The notes: a model not told the origin generated them from the sequence alone. Numbered from the stretch's first letter, positions 30,991 to 43,060 are shown. The stretch: 64,000 nt of DNA from Muscardinus avellanarius (GCA_963383645.1 OY726574.1:60095894-60159893); one strand, 5' to 3'. Program-made: numbers and translations.

Positions 30991-33299
30991 AAAGAGACAT
31001 ATACAGGTGCACACAGCTGTGCACAGGTATGGGATGGAGAAGTAGTCAGAGCTGTCAGAGAGGAAACCTTAGAGAATTGTGAAATAGCGTTCAAGAGATG
31101 TTCATCTCAAATATTATCCTGTTTGGCTATTTTCTAAAGAATAAGATGTTTAGACATGTCAGGGAGGATTTATAACCACTTCCTAAATTATTATATGGCA
31201 TTGTTGAAGAGCTGGATGGGTGGGAAACAAGGTAAGCCTTGCTGAGGCTGAGAATAGTCATGGGCCACCTTTCAGCCTTAATAGTCCATCTTGTCCAGTT
31301 ACTTGGTTATGAATCGTGCCCCGTGAGACTCTGCCTTCAGCAATTTTGGCGCAATTGATAGTATTATTTTAGATATTTATTCTTACTACTAAGACTCTGT
31401 ACAGCCGGTTCTTGAAACATAGTGTGTTATCATTTATTTGGCTAATTATGTTGAACTGGGTAGCTAAAATGCGTAAGAGTCCAATGAACATTTTACAACA
31501 AAGAAGATTAATTGATTAATTAATAGTTTTCTCCACTTAGCATGAATAATTAAGAAGTCTTAAAGAAGTGCAAGCCAAATTTCATGACAACAAGCGATTC
31601 CTAAGTCGATACCGATGCTGTATTAAAAACAATATTCAATACGGCCAAACTGTCGGGTGTGCAGACTATGGGAACATTTTCTCGGAACTTGTTTCAGCAA
31701 GTTTTGACCCTGAACAACATTGCCTGAGTTTTTCAACACTGTCGTGTAAGGATCTATTTTGTGGTCTGTGGGTTTCTGCTCCAGGCTGACAAGCCATGTT
31801 ATCCAGGAACAAATCAATGGCCTCATGGTTAGGGTGCCATTTGGCAGGGAGGGAGAGTCCTAGTTGTTGGATTATTTGGGGAGATTATCACATTGGTCTT
31901 AAATGCAAATCGGATGTTTTAAATGCAAAACACACTGGGATTTCTCTATAATGAGCACCACTCTCTGAATAAATTCTTCACATATTAGTATGTCAAATCC
32001 ATTCACCCCTACAAGAAAAGTTTGTTTTATGCATGATTGTGGGCTTCCTGAGTGGCATTTCAAGGTGATTTCACAGAACCTTGGACTCTTCCTTCTCTGC
32101 TGTTCTTGCTCTGTGAGTTTTCATGTAGAACATACAAGTCCCTCTCTCCTCCCCTAAACATGTTTCCTGGTAAAGATTGCTTTCTTTCCGTAGACAGCAA
32201 GAGTTTCTGCTGGGTTGAATTACCAGGCAAAAGCTTGGGCTGAAACCCAAATGAAAGTCATGGCTTGCTCCGGATCACCTGTCAGGAGCAAATTAAAATA
32301 GTTGCTTCATTAGAACGTCAACATTTTCCACTATTTGAACATGTCTCACCTCCAGATGCCTCTTCCATTTGATGCGAATATTTACTCTCCTCTTGTCTAG
32401 TGAGTCTCGCAGTCAGTCCTATCACAGAATTAAGGAAATAATTGTGCTAAAGCAGAAAAACCTACACAAGTCGCTGGGTTTTAAGACGCTGCATAAAGTG
32501 AGTTTCAAAGCCAGGAAGTTTACGGCAGCGGTTCTCAGCTTTCCCCCTCTCCCGCATCTCTCTCGTGGTTATAGCCGTGATAACAGGTGTGGTGGGAACT
32601 TGCAAGACTCCATGTTGGGCATTTTCTTGTCTTCCTTCCTTCTGCCCACCCCCTTCTTCCACATCGCATTTGTTGACTAGAGGCACTGTGCCTGACACTG
32701 AACAAATGATAGATATTAAAATTCTGGAAGAACTGCAGCCCCTCCCCAGCCCTCTGTCCTCCCATTTTCCAGGTACCATCTTCCCTTACAGGCGTTTGGC
32801 CTATGTATCATCATCTCCTCATCTTTCAGATAAGGGTACATTCTGTTCACTTATAAATCCTCTTCTAACCCCATGGTAGACTCCTTAAATATTGCTTGAG
32901 TAAATAGCGATTGGAATGGATAAATATTCTCATGAGGAAAAATAAGCAAACAAAGCTTCCTGTCAAACAAGGGCATAAATAGACCAAATACTTACAGGTT
33001 GTAACAAAAGCCAAGAGATAAGAAAGCAGATAGCTAGGGAGGCCACTTTGGAGTAGGGCACAGAAATATCCTGGGGCGGCAGACAAGTCCAGACCCCAGG
33101 GTGCAAGGGGGCCAAGGAGTGGGTCTGGGAGTCCTGGGGGAGGGAAGGAACCAGGGTAGTGGCTGGAGTGAGATGAGCAGTGAGGACTATTTCAGGTGGT
33201 AGGCGAGTGGGAGACGGTAAGGACCCAGGCAAGGCGGACGGTCAGAACCGGCTCGTGCTCAGCCCTGGGGACCGTAATAAAGTGTTTGGGTTGTTTATA
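30991..33299. other. Unassigned sequence, 2.3 kb
   Basis: The second-longest stretch of the window without a recognised repeat. Several open frames of 60-105 codons on both strands overlap at 32369-32879 and 32865-33232, but none has a known motif. CAGCGGTTCTCAGC at about 32526 recalls a hAT-type terminal repeat, but I see no partner end. Confidence 0.4.
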
Positions 33300-33525
33300 T
33301 GTTTATTTTATTGGTGCACTGTAATCATATGTGTTGATGAAGTTCAGCTGATAGAGGCATACATGCTTACAGCACCCGGTGAGCCTCCCCCCACTTCCCA
33401 TCCCCCTTCCTTCCTGTGCTCAGCGCAGTGACTGGCTTTCATAAGTCTGTGTATGTCCACCGTGTCCACCGAGGTGCTTCCTTCTTCAAGTCTTCCTCCC
33501 GCTCCCATCTCCCTTATTTTTAAAG
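33300..33525 (-). mobile_element. L1 3' stub
   Basis: TTTTATTGGTGCACTGTAAT is the reversed L1 terminus, then GATAGAGGCATACATGCTTA and a C/T-rich 3' UTR. It is heavily 5'-truncated. Confidence 0.85.
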
Positions 33526-33564
33526 CAATATAAAGCTGCTGAAAGATTTTTTAAATGGCTGGTT

Positions 33565-33735
33565 ATTTGTTTATTTCCATACTTTTATTAGTGCAGTGCA
33601 ATTATACATCACAGTAAGATTCAAAATGATACAAATATGCATGTACACATCACTTGGAATATCCCCCCACGTATTCTCCACCCTATTCCCATTTTTACCT
33701 CCCCGGACGTGTTAGTGAGATTGGTAGTGAAACTT
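33565..33735 (-). mobile_element. L1 3' stub, second copy
   Basis: TTTTATTAGTGCAGTGCAAT and ACAAATATGCATGTACACAT repeat the same L1 terminus 265 bases further on. They differ enough to be a separate, older insertion. Confidence 0.83.
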
Positions 33736-34045
33736 TCTTGTATGAACATAACATTCAATGTTTATTGCAGAATTTTTAAGTTATTCCGTAATCTATATCG
33801 TCTGACTTTTTAATTCTTCCGCTCCAGGAGAAGTGTGCACACTGCCACTTGAAAATCTTTGGTCTAAGTCAGAACCTACTACCCATCTTGCTAATCCATA
33901 AGTATTAGGATTCATCCTTTCTGGCTTCAAAAAGAGAAATCCTTAGCAACATCTCCTAGGCCTTAGCAACAGCCCCTAGACTCATGTATGGCTCTAGGCT
34001 CCGTGATTTCACATAGAATCTAAAGTCTTTTAGTAAGATATTCCC

Positions 34046-34130
34046 TCCCCCCCCCCTCTCTCTCTCCCTCCCTCACTCCCTCCCTCCCTCTCTCTTCTCT
34101 CTATCTCTCCATCCCTCCCTCCAGTCTCCC
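34046..34130 (+). repeat. CT-rich tract
   Basis: C/T-only strand with CCCTC and TCTC units, preceded by a C-run. Confidence 0.93.
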
Positions 34131-34702
34131 ATCATTTTGAATGACTACTCCTGAGTGAATCTGAAAGCCAGGTGTCCTTTGCATTGCTATTCTCTTGTCT
34201 CTGTGCTCTCTAGACTCCCATACTGCCAGGGAAGTCAGGTGACAGCCTCCTGGGTGGTCCCAATGTCACCCCTATGCTTTCTCCAAGGAGAATTCCCATT
34301 GCTGCCTTGCCTCAGCTCTCATCCTTGGGAGAAGCCACCAGCTGTCACCCATGGCAGATTTGACTGAAGACTCCCTGGGCCTCTCCTTGGTGAGGTCCAA
34401 CTCGCCTCAGCTCAGCAGACTGCCAGGGTCAGAGTCCCCAGAGCATATCTGAGAGGCCTGGGTCTCATCGCATGCGAACAGGCAGCCTCGGTAGCAAGGC
34501 TTTGCCACTGGAGATGTAGCTCATAAAGAAATTAGGATTCAGTCCCGCTAGTGACCAGTTTTACCCTAATGATAATGAAAGCTTGAAGCAATGGGCAATA
34601 AATGACGACAAAGTTGTCATTCTGCCTGAAGGCACAGGCTCTTTTTTCAGGATAGTAACCTGGAGATGGTATGAAAACATTTTGATTTGGTTTTGCTATG
34701 AG

Positions 34703-34742
34703 GAAGAGAGAAAGAGAGAAAGTGAGAAAGAGAGAAAGAAGA
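34703..34742 (+). repeat. (GAAAGAGA)n tract
   Basis: Purine run of GAAAGAGA-like octamers. Confidence 0.85.
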
Positions 34743-35219
34743 ACCAAAGACAGACAGACAGACCACCCTAATAGCAACTGAAATAAGACAAAAATTATTT
34801 ATTAATTAATTTATCTACTTATTTATCTCAAGAAAATTTATTTCTTTCTCTTGTGAAAGACATCTGTAATAAGCAGTTCCAGGACTGGAAGGGAAGCCCC
34901 ATGACATCAGGAATCTGGCAGCATTGACTCCTTGGTGCTACTATCCAGGGCGGGGCCTTTATCCTCAAGAGCTGAGATGCGTGGAGGTCACAGCACCCTT
35001 AGGTCTTAGTGCTGCAGTGAGGGATAACAAATACCCTGGTAAGTAGATGGCAACTGAGGCCTAGGTAAATTCTGAGGCCTTGCTAGAAATTGGGACTGGC
35101 TGATAGAAGAGATGCCTTATAGGCAACTGGCAGTTTCCACCATAGAAACTACAGGAGTCAGTCCATTGCTTTTCCACTGGGGTGATTTACGTTTAGGCCG
35201 TAGTCATCATTGTCACGGG

Positions 35220-35332
35220 TGCTGCCTTCCTCTTCCTCCCCTCCCCTGCTCCTCTTCCTCCTCTGCTCCCCCTGCTCTTTCTCTTCTTCCTCTTCCCCTT
35301 GCTCCGCTTCCTCTCTTCCTTCTTTCCTTTAA
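35220..35332 (+). repeat. CTT/CCT polypyrimidine tract
   Basis: Mostly C/T with isolated G, as TTCCTC and CTCTTCC words. It gives a spurious S/L/P-rich frame. Confidence 0.85.
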
Positions 35333-36104
35333 AAATGATATGTAGTTATAAACTAGTTGGTTAATGTGAGGGTTATATCTTAGGATGTAATCTGTATTTT
35401 AAAAATCTTTTCCTTGTTTGAAACCAGCGGCTTCCATCAAGAATAAAATAAGAATTGTCAATTTTACTAGAATTATCTCTTTAAGAAAAGAATCAAACCA
35501 TATGGCAACAGCTAAATGCCCCAGATTCCAGCTGAGCAGCTAAGGACAAAAATGAAAAAAAAAAAAAAAAAAAAAGCTTCATGGTTACATCAGAGACAGG
35601 GGAATGTGGTTAATCAGAGCAAAACCCTCACTGTTCCAGCAAAACAGCTTACCACATTTGCCTTGGTGATGGCCCAGTACAGCCCTCTATGAATCAGATA
35701 GAGCACACTGCAGCTGAGCTAGAATACTATCTGTTTATTTTCTTAAAGATAATATTGTTTGCTACATTTTCTTTTAAAAAAGGCCAAAGTCTTTAAAAGC
35801 AAAGAAAAATGGCTCCTATATCCCAGTAACAATAACAAAACATCAAAATTGTTTTCTGAACCAAACCTAAGAATCTTATTTGAAAACACTGTTACTTTCA
35901 GGGAGTGTCACTAAGCCCCTGCCTCTCTAGACTCACATGCTTCTGTGTCATACAACTGTTGTTTTGTGTTTGTGCATATTTATACACTGACATATTCCTG
36001 AAAGGATTTCAGGTGATCCTATCATATCATATAATACATCTCCAAAAATATATTGCACAGAAGATTGTAAAATTCTGAGGACAGAAACACGTGTTGGGAT
36101 AGTA

Positions 36105-36145
36105 ATTTTCTAATTTGTGCACTGTAGTCACACATCTTAATGGGG
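36105..36145 (-). mobile_element. Minute L1 3' stub
   Basis: TGTGCACTGTAGTCACACAT and CTTAATGGGGTGCTGG match only the last 40 bases of L1 in reverse. It is either a very short insertion or the remnant of a larger one. Confidence 0.6.
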
Positions 36146-36639
36146 TGCTGGCCAGATACCAAGGGTGATGCTTTCACAATGTGAACCACAAGCAAGGTGT
36201 GTGCAGCCTCCACAGCTGCTCTTGTACAGAAATCACTGAAGAAACGCGAGGTTCACCCCGAGTCCCAGTTCTGATAAGTTAAACAGCTTTATCCCAATGA
36301 AGCTTTTGACAGAGTTTAAATCTTCAGAATAATTACAAAGAAACCTGCTTGTGAAGACTAAAAAAATTTTCATATCCCAGTTGGACTCAAAATGGCATAA
36401 GAAATAGTAAACAGAAACAATATGTTACATGTTGCTTGAAAATTTTACTTTCAGTAGAGAGTTCTGTAGAGGGCAAACCTGAACAAAGATAGTCAAAGGC
36501 CTTGCCTAGGACAGTGCTGAATTTAATGTATATTTTGAAAGGATTGTTGACTCTTGATATTTCATTGAATTCTCAAGGTTATATTTGTTTAAGGCTCTGT
36601 TTGGTTTTCACGGTGATTATTTAAGTGGCAACTAGTCGT
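36146..36639. other. Unassigned sequence
   Basis: No gene or repeat is recognised. Confidence 0.4.
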
Positions 36640-36843
36640 CGTCATCGTCGTCATAGTAGTAGTGAGGATTGAACCCAGAAGCATTCTACCTTTAAGCTAC
36701 ACTTTCAGCCCTTTGAATTTGAAAACAGGGTCTTGTTAAGTTGCTGAGGGTCCCTAAGTTGCCGAAGCTGGCTCCAAACCTGCAATCCTCCTTTCTCATC
36801 CTTGCAAGTGCTGGGTTTGCAAGCATACACCACCATGCCCAGC
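36640..36843 (-). mobile_element. B1-dID SINE
   Basis: The (GTC/AGT)n tail at 36640-36662 reads into GAGGATTGAACCCAGAAGC. The B1 half ends CACCACCATGCCCAGCTG. The linker is shorter than usual. Confidence 0.88.
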
Positions 36844-37614
36844 TGACAAGTTACTGTCTAACGAAGAGTAGTCCAATGTTCTGAGTATGACGAGACAGAT
36901 ATTTATGGTGAGATTTCCATAAAGCCTTGTCTGAATAACAGGGATAATTGCAGACCGAATCTTCCGCGTTTCTAGGTACAGACATGAATAGGCATTTGCC
37001 CTATTTAGAATAATAGTCTTCTAAAATCCTCTAATGATAATGACTGTGCCTTGTTCTTTTGTGAGGTGTTTGCATCTGGTTACCAACCCAGGGAGGACCA
37101 ATCTTTTCCATCAGGTCAAATAATTCTTGATGGGCTAATATGCGGTACAAAATCACAGAGGTAATACTCAGGATTTCAAGGAGGAGTAAGCGAAGCTGTT
37201 CTCCCTGCGCTGATGTCAATTTACCTAGAAAATAGCTAACTCGGAACAGAGGAAGCTCTTGGCTCCCCTGTGGACAGCAATCACATCATCTAGCCTTACT
37301 TTACAGTTCAACTCCATTGTGACAGAGCCCTTAAATATGAACGCTTGGAAATTAGTTGCAAAATAACAAAGACAATCGTGCCTGTCTGTCTGTCTCGTGG
37401 GGTCATTTCTAGGGATTATGGGTTTTGTTAGTGTCACTAGAAGGGCACAATACTAGTCTCTGCCCAAAAAGCGAAATGTTCTGCGTGAAATACAGAAATG
37501 CATGCTTTAAAATGCGCCAGCAAGCTGGCAAGAGAGGAGGCATAGTGAGAAGGACGGAATCAAAGTAGGGACACATAGATGTAGGCAGAAGAGGGAGGCA
37601 GGCTTTTTGTTCAG
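36844..37614. other. Unassigned sequence
   Basis: No repeat is recognised. Minus-strand frames of 62 and 70 codons (37031-37219, 37225-37437) lie side by side with no known domain. Confidence 0.4.
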
Positions 37615-37690
37615 GGGTGTGTGTGTGTGTGTGGTGTGTGTGTGTGTGTGTGCATGCGCGCGCTCACACACATGTGCCCGTGCATGCCTG
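37615..37690 (+). repeat. (GT)n then GC/CA alternating tract
   Basis: A GT run interrupted once by GG, then TGCATGCGCGCGC, then TCACACACATGTGC. Purine and pyrimidine alternate for about 30 bases without a break, and the GT and CA parts can pair with each other. Confidence 0.95.
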
Positions 37691-37717
37691 CATAAAGGCT
37701 TTTAAGCACAAAAGTCA

Positions 37718-37905
37718 AAACCCAGGGCTTATTCACTCCGGTATTTAGGGGGTCTGAGACAGGAGGATTGCAGGTTAGAGCCAGACTCAGCCCTTGGTGT
37801 GACCCTCAGCAACTCAGCAAGACCCTGTTCAAAGTGAAAAAGGGCTGGGGTGTGACTTGCAGGTAGAATGCCGCTGGGTTAAATCCTAGTACCAGAAAAA
37901 AATAA
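37718..37905 (+). mobile_element. B1-dID SINE, old
   Basis: The B1 half lacks its normal start. GTCTGAGACAGGAGGATTGC and AGGGCTGGGGTGTGACTTGC remain, and the ID half ends GGGTTAAATCCTAGTACC. Confidence 0.82.
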
Positions 37906-37960
37906 ATTTCCTGGGGAGGTGCTGTCTGGAGGGCCTAAAGATACACCCCTTGCCTAAGTC

Positions 37961-38050
37961 TGGCTAAATCTTCTAATGTAAAGGTCAAAAGAAACTGTAT
38001 CCTCCCCTCCCCACAGTAGAGAAATGTGCCTACCCCAAATCTTCATGTGC
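37961..38050 (+). repeat. Copy 1 of a local dispersed repeat
   Basis: AGTCTGGCTAAATCTTCTAA, TAAAGGTCAAAAGAAACTG and GTGCCTACCCCAAAT correspond in order to 39579-39660. It is probably part of an old interspersed element of unknown family. Confidence 0.6.
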
Positions 38051-39578
38051 TCCCAGATCTTATAACATCAAACTAGACTCTTTGCATTTTCAGAATAAAT
38101 TCATGAATATGAATGAGTTGGCACAACAAACTTCATCCCAGAAACTTAAACTCCAGTGGCCCAGGACTGAGAAGACATCTGATCAGTGGGCAGATACAAG
38201 CAAAAGCCCTCCAGGGGATCCACTTCAAGCCTGTCTTCACAGAACTTCCACCCATAAAGGTCTGAACACTTGAGCTGCATGTCCAAATAAACACGCTGTG
38301 TAGACAGACAGACCCACAGAGACACAGGCACAAAGCAAGCAGTCAGGAAGAATCACCCACAGCATGAACAAATCGGATCTGCAAAGATTTCAGGAATAAT
38401 GAACAGACGAAGGATAATAAAGAGTATCTGCTTAATGTGATAAGAAGATAGGTTTAAAATGTGTAAGGGTATATTGACATCTATATATCTACTATCTATG
38501 CATTTATTAAAAACACGAATTCATACTGATACGTTGGACCTAACAGTCTAACGCTCTGCTACTCCTTCTAGAGGTCTCCTTTCCTTATTCTAGTTCCTTT
38601 CTCTGACAGTGGGACACTTGGGCTTTATAATACACATATATTCATTTATGTTCTCCATCTAGTATACACATAAAACAGGTTCAGAATCCCTAACCTACAC
38701 CCCTGTAGAAAAAAATGTATTGTCTCCAGTAGAAAATCTAGGTACCCATGTTCAACCTCACAGTGTACAGACACATTATTATTTTCCAAAAGTTATTAGG
38801 CTAATTATTACTTGCTCACTGCTTTTAATATGATTCTGTTACTCTTTTGAGTAATTGCTGGCTCAATTGTCTGTTTGTATTTCAGTTTAGTCCCTCCCAC
38901 AGCCCAATTCGTTTTTTTTTTTAAATTTTGAAATTTGAGAAACATTACCATGAATGCATTTTGCTTATAACTAAAACAACATGGCCTGTAATCGCCATTT
39001 TGGTCTTCATTGTGTTGGAGCACCTAGCTAATATAATAAAAATTTACAAGGACTAGAAAAGAGAAAAACATCTCATTATTTGAAAATTATATAATCTACA
39101 TTATAATCTACAGCACTCAAAAGGATTTATAGCTATTTTTAAAAACTAGAGCATTTGATAGAATTGTTAGCACAAAATCAATGTAAAAACCAACTGAACG
39201 TATATACTTTAGCATACAAATATAAAATATAGTAAAAATGCCACTTAAAGCCATGAAAGTTTAAGCCATGAAAATATAAGCTATGTAGTTTCAGGAAAGG
39301 GGATGGGACTGAAGAATGTCGTGCCAGGGGAGATTTAGCCTAGCAAGTCTAAGAAAGTATTGGGTCATACGTGGAAGGGAGAGAGAATTGGGGAAACGAG
39401 AGAGACTTCAGAAAAATGAGGAGGAATGCCAGTAAAATAGTGGAAAAGGACTTAGGGGGAGGGATGGGTAGGGGAAAAGGAGATTTGATGGAGGAAACTG
39501 TTCAAATAACGTCACATACATATGTGACATTATTAATACTAGTCACAGTAATAGGTATGGGAGAAGATTTAGTCCTTC

Positions 39579-39660
39579 AGTCCGGCTAGATCTTCTATTC
39601 TAAAGGTCAGCAGAAACTGGATCTTCCCTCCTCCATGCCTACCCCAAAGGGGAGCATCCA
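39579..39660 (+). repeat. Copy 2 of a local dispersed repeat
   Basis: AGTCCGGCTAGATCTTCTAT, TAAAGGTCAGCAGAAACTGG and ATGCCTACCCCAAAG. It has the same orientation as copy 1 and lies about 1.6 kb downstream. Confidence 0.6.
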
Positions 39661-39989
39661 AGTGCTGTGGAGGATGGAGAGAAAGCAGATTCCTCATGCG
39701 CTGCTTGTAAGCGAGTCCCTCCCAAAGAGAGAGTGGGTGAGAACGGAGGGAACGCGCCAGGTTACTTGCTGTGCTCGTGTGTTTCTAGCACTCGAACCTC
39801 ATTACGATATATAATTACAATGCACGTTATGTTTTAAGTAAACAAAATTAAAGTGGAAAAAAAGAAACAAACCTAAAAAGAAATGTGAAAGAACTTCATG
39901 GAAACAGTATTATTATTGAATGATGATGAATAGTGGAGCTAAATGTCACGGCCATAAACTGGCTTATTGAGAAACATAAGCAGATGCGC

Positions 39990-41420
39990 TATTCCTGATA
40001 GCGTCTATAGATTCATGGCAGTCCAACCAAAGTCACAACGGTTTTCTGCATTTTATTTTTAGTTATTTTTGATGGTCTTGGTAAGATGATTCTAAAAAGA
40101 GAAGAAACCAATTTATAAAAACACTTCTAAGAGAAAATAATAAGGTAGGGGATTTTCCCTACTAAATGTCAGAAATGAAGTCTATAACAATTAAGACTGA
40201 GTAGTATTCTCACGTAAAAATCGTTACATGAACAAAATCATAAGCTCAGAAACACACCCATGTGAATGTAAACAGCTGAATTATGACAGAGCTGGCTTTG
40301 TAAGCCAAGAGGAAAGTAATCACCTTTTCAATAAATGGAGGAGTGTAGAGTGATTATCCACATGGAAACAATGAAATTGAATCTTATTTTTCATCACAGA
40401 GAAAAAGACTCTAAGTAGATTAAACACTGAAATTTGAAAGGCAAGACTATAAATTTATAGAAGGCAAAAGGTCCTTTTATGAATTTCTTCTCCTTTTAAT
40501 GCAAAAGGTGAGGAAACCATTACCATTCTTAAAAACAGATGAAATGAGATCAAGTTAAAAGGGAAATATTGACATGTGTGACTACATTGAAGTTAAGTAC
40601 TGTCTACCATAAAACGTTAAAAGAAAATACAGATGCACTAAAACTAGAAGACATTTGCGACATTTTATAACCAATGAAAAGTCATGTGAATGATTACGTA
40701 TGGAAACTCGGCCATCTCCCCATCCCATAAGACAGATAGTCATCTAGAAAAAATGGACTTCAAAATTGAATAGGTTCTTATCAGAGAGGAACAGATGATC
40801 AACCACATTAGCAATCAGGAAATGAAAATTAAAGCAGTGAGGTGATATTTTACACCTACCGAATTGTACAAAAACTCTAAATCTAACACCATCCAAGTGC
40901 TATGCAGGATGGGAAAAAGCAGAACCCTTATCCACTGCTTGTAGGTGAGTCTACCAGGGCAACCACTCTGGACAGCAATCTGACACTGTGTTTTAAGTTG
41001 AAAATGCCCATGCCTATTGGCCAGGCGGGCCCTGGATACATGCCCGAGATTAAGGAATATATACAAGAAGATATGTAGCAAGAAGTTAGGGGGTAGCTAG
41101 ATTACAAACAATAATAGAATGTGTACATTAATAGTGATCTCATTACCAATGGGCCATCAATGAACAGTGAAATCAAATCAACTTCAACTACACACACAAC
41201 CTATACACACCCAGGTTTGTCTCATTTACACATGGCTACAAATAGAAAAAGTCACATGGCGTATCCTTTAGGCATGAAACAGAAAACTCGAGAAAATCAT
41301 GAATTGATAAATACAAACATGAAAGGAGGAGGGAGGGTGGGATTAAAGGAACTAAAGAGTACTCAAATCAAAAGTCAGATCCTATTCCCTACATGGTGTC
41401 GGATGCTTAGATAATTGTAC
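39990..41420 (+). mobile_element. Old L1 ORF2 remnant
   Basis: TCTATAGATTCATGGCAGTC, GGTCTTGGTAAGATGATTCT, ACCACATTAGCAATCAGGAA, GATATTTTACACCTACCGAA and GGCAACCACTCTGGACAGCA follow L1 ORF2 order. Many stops and indels are present. It is much older than the L1 at 26.7 kb. Confidence 0.82.
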
Positions 41421-41707
41421 GGTTAGATTATCTGCTTAACATAAATTAGATTCATTTGTATCTGTTTGAGATTTAATAAAATAAAAATATTTTTGAAAGG
41501 CAATTTTTAAAATGGTATGGATGGTATAACACCCCGCAAGTTCACTAACCCACTCACACAGATACAACCACATGTACCTGTGGGTACGTGGTGGCCACGC
41601 AGAGGGTCTGGAGGAATGAAACAGTGGCCGCTTCTGACACATCCTCAGCCTGGCTGTGTCGGGGAAGCAGAGTAGATAGTGGAAAGACCAAAAAAAGTAC
41701 CCAGAGA

Positions 41708-42060
41708 AAGCACGTTCTAGTGCGCTTTGTGTTGCAATGACAGAATACTGCCAGCTGGAAAATTTATTTAAAAATAATTTATTTATCACAGTTCTGGATG
41801 TTGGGAAGTCCAATATTGAAGTGCCTATATCTGGTGAAGTTTTCTTGACTCGTTATTCTGCTATGGAAGATAAGAGGGTGAGAGAGGGTAAGAGAGAACT
41901 AGAAATCTCCAACTCCTTTAGAGTCTGCGTTGATCTATCCATGCAGGTGGAGCCCTTGTGGCCATACCTCTCGTCAGTCCTGCTACTGAGCACAGATGCA
42001 TTGGAGGTTAAGTTTCCAACACATACTTTTGTGGGGGACACATTCAAACCACAGCAATAG
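41708..42060 (-). mobile_element. MaLR-type LTR
   Basis: TGTGTTGCAATGACAGAATA, CACAGTTCTGGATGTTGGGA and GGGGACACATTCAAACCACA give the inverted LTR order. A plus-strand 107-codon frame lies across it antisense and is not a gene. Confidence 0.78.
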
Positions 42061-42397
42061 GGGTCAAGAGAAATTTGAATGTAGTTTAATTTTTTGAATT
42101 TTCTACAATGAGAATACATTTTATATTCGTTGTATTATTTTAGTCGGCTTCATTGTTGCTGTGATCAAAACACCTCAGAAGAACAACTTAGAAGAAAGGT
42201 CTATTTAGATTTTTTCCCTATTTTTCAAAGGTATAAATCCATGTATTGGCTGGCTCCAGGGCAGAGGCAAGGGCATTCCAACTCAAATCACAACAGTTTT
42301 ATGTTGATTTCAGAGGTTTTATTCCATGATTGGCCAGATCCAAGGTTGAGCTGGAGTGGAGGGACAGCAGGGTCTCAGGGCAGGATCTCAGGAATAA

Positions 42398-42399
<2 letters not shown>

Positions 42400-42449
<50 letters not shown>

Positions 42450-42505
42450 CTTATTCTTATTCTTATTCTTCCTCTTTCGTCCTCCTCCTCCTCCTCCTCA
42501 TTCTT
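42400..42505 (+). repeat. (CT)n, (ATTCTT)n, (CTC)n arrays
   Basis: Three adjacent pyrimidine-rich arrays: CT for about 50 bases, then TTATTC units, then CTC units. They produce SLSLSL and LSLSLS frames. Confidence 0.96.
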
Positions 42506-42602
42506 ATTTCTCTCATTCTCCTCTTGTAACCCCCAGGAAGTGAAATCAGTCCCAGGTCATGGTTAAGAAAAAGTTGCTTATACCTCTGGTGGCCTGGAAG
42601 GA

Positions 42603-42657
42603 GAGAGACAGAGACAGAGACAGAGACAGAGACAGAGACAGAGACAGAGACAGAGAC

Positions 42658-42703
<46 letters not shown>

Positions 42704-42720
42704 AAAAGGAAAGAAAAGAA
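42603..42720 (+). repeat. (CAGAGA)n then (GA)n arrays
   Basis: About ten CAGAGA hexamers followed by about 20 GA units and an AAAGG run. Together with the upstream CT array they form a potential purine/pyrimidine hairpin. Confidence 0.97.
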
Positions 42721-42899
42721 AGAAAGAGAAAGGTCTAGGGACAGAATCCCTAGACCAAGCCCCAGTGGCTCGTCTCCTCCAGCTCCACCCACCCGCGAGC
42801 CCACTGCTCTGGGGAATGCTTTCCACACATGAGCTGTGGGGGGACATTCTAGACATTACCCCAAACATGTATAATTTAGAAAAGATTTGATAAATTTGA

Positions 42900-43058
42900 A
42901 GAAAAGAATTTTGGAGAGAATATAAAAGGAAGGAAGGAAAGGAGAAAGAGGGAAGAAGAGCGGGTCAGAGGAAGGAGGGGAAAAAGGAAGCAAAGGAGAA
43001 AGAAGGAAGGAAAGAGAAGAAAGAAACAGTAGGAAATGGGGAAGGGAGGGAGGGAGAC
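42900..43058 (+). repeat. GA-rich tract
   Basis: AAGGAAGGAAAGG and GAGGGAAG words, mostly purine. Confidence 0.88.
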
Positions 43059-43060
43059 GA

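Larger units (their letters stand above)
33736..36104. other. Mostly unassigned sequence, 2.4 kb
   Basis: Holds three low-complexity tracts (listed separately) and a possible ID half fragment at 34508-34560 (GGAGATGTAGCTCATAAAG, ATTCAGTCCCGCTAGT). No gene is recognised. Confidence 0.4.
37906..39989. other. Mostly unassigned sequence, 2.1 kb
   Basis: Contains two related segments (37961-38050 and 39579-39660) reported separately. GTCACATACATATGTGAC at about 39510 is a perfect short palindrome. No gene is recognised. Confidence 0.4.
42140..42870 (-). mobile_element. LTR with two expanded microsatellites
   Basis: TTCATTGTTGCTGTGATCAA, CATGATTGGCCAGATCCAAG, AGACCAAGCCCCAGTGGCTC, ACACATGAGCTGTGGGGGGA and GACATTACCCCAAACATG outline an inverted rodent MaLR-type LTR. 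(CT)n and (CAGAGA)n arrays inflate it to about 730 bp. Confidence 0.72.

Noticed and set aside
32520..32600. CAGCGGTTCTCAGC as a hAT-type transposon end
   Set aside because: No matching inverted end or 8-bp duplication found nearby.
39505..39525. Palindrome GTCACATACATATGTGAC as a regulatory site
   Set aside because: A single short palindrome in AT-rich DNA with no associated gene is expected by chance.
42130..42868. S/L-repeat and R/E-repeat frames on both strands
   Set aside because: They are products of CT, CAGAGA and GA arrays inside an LTR.
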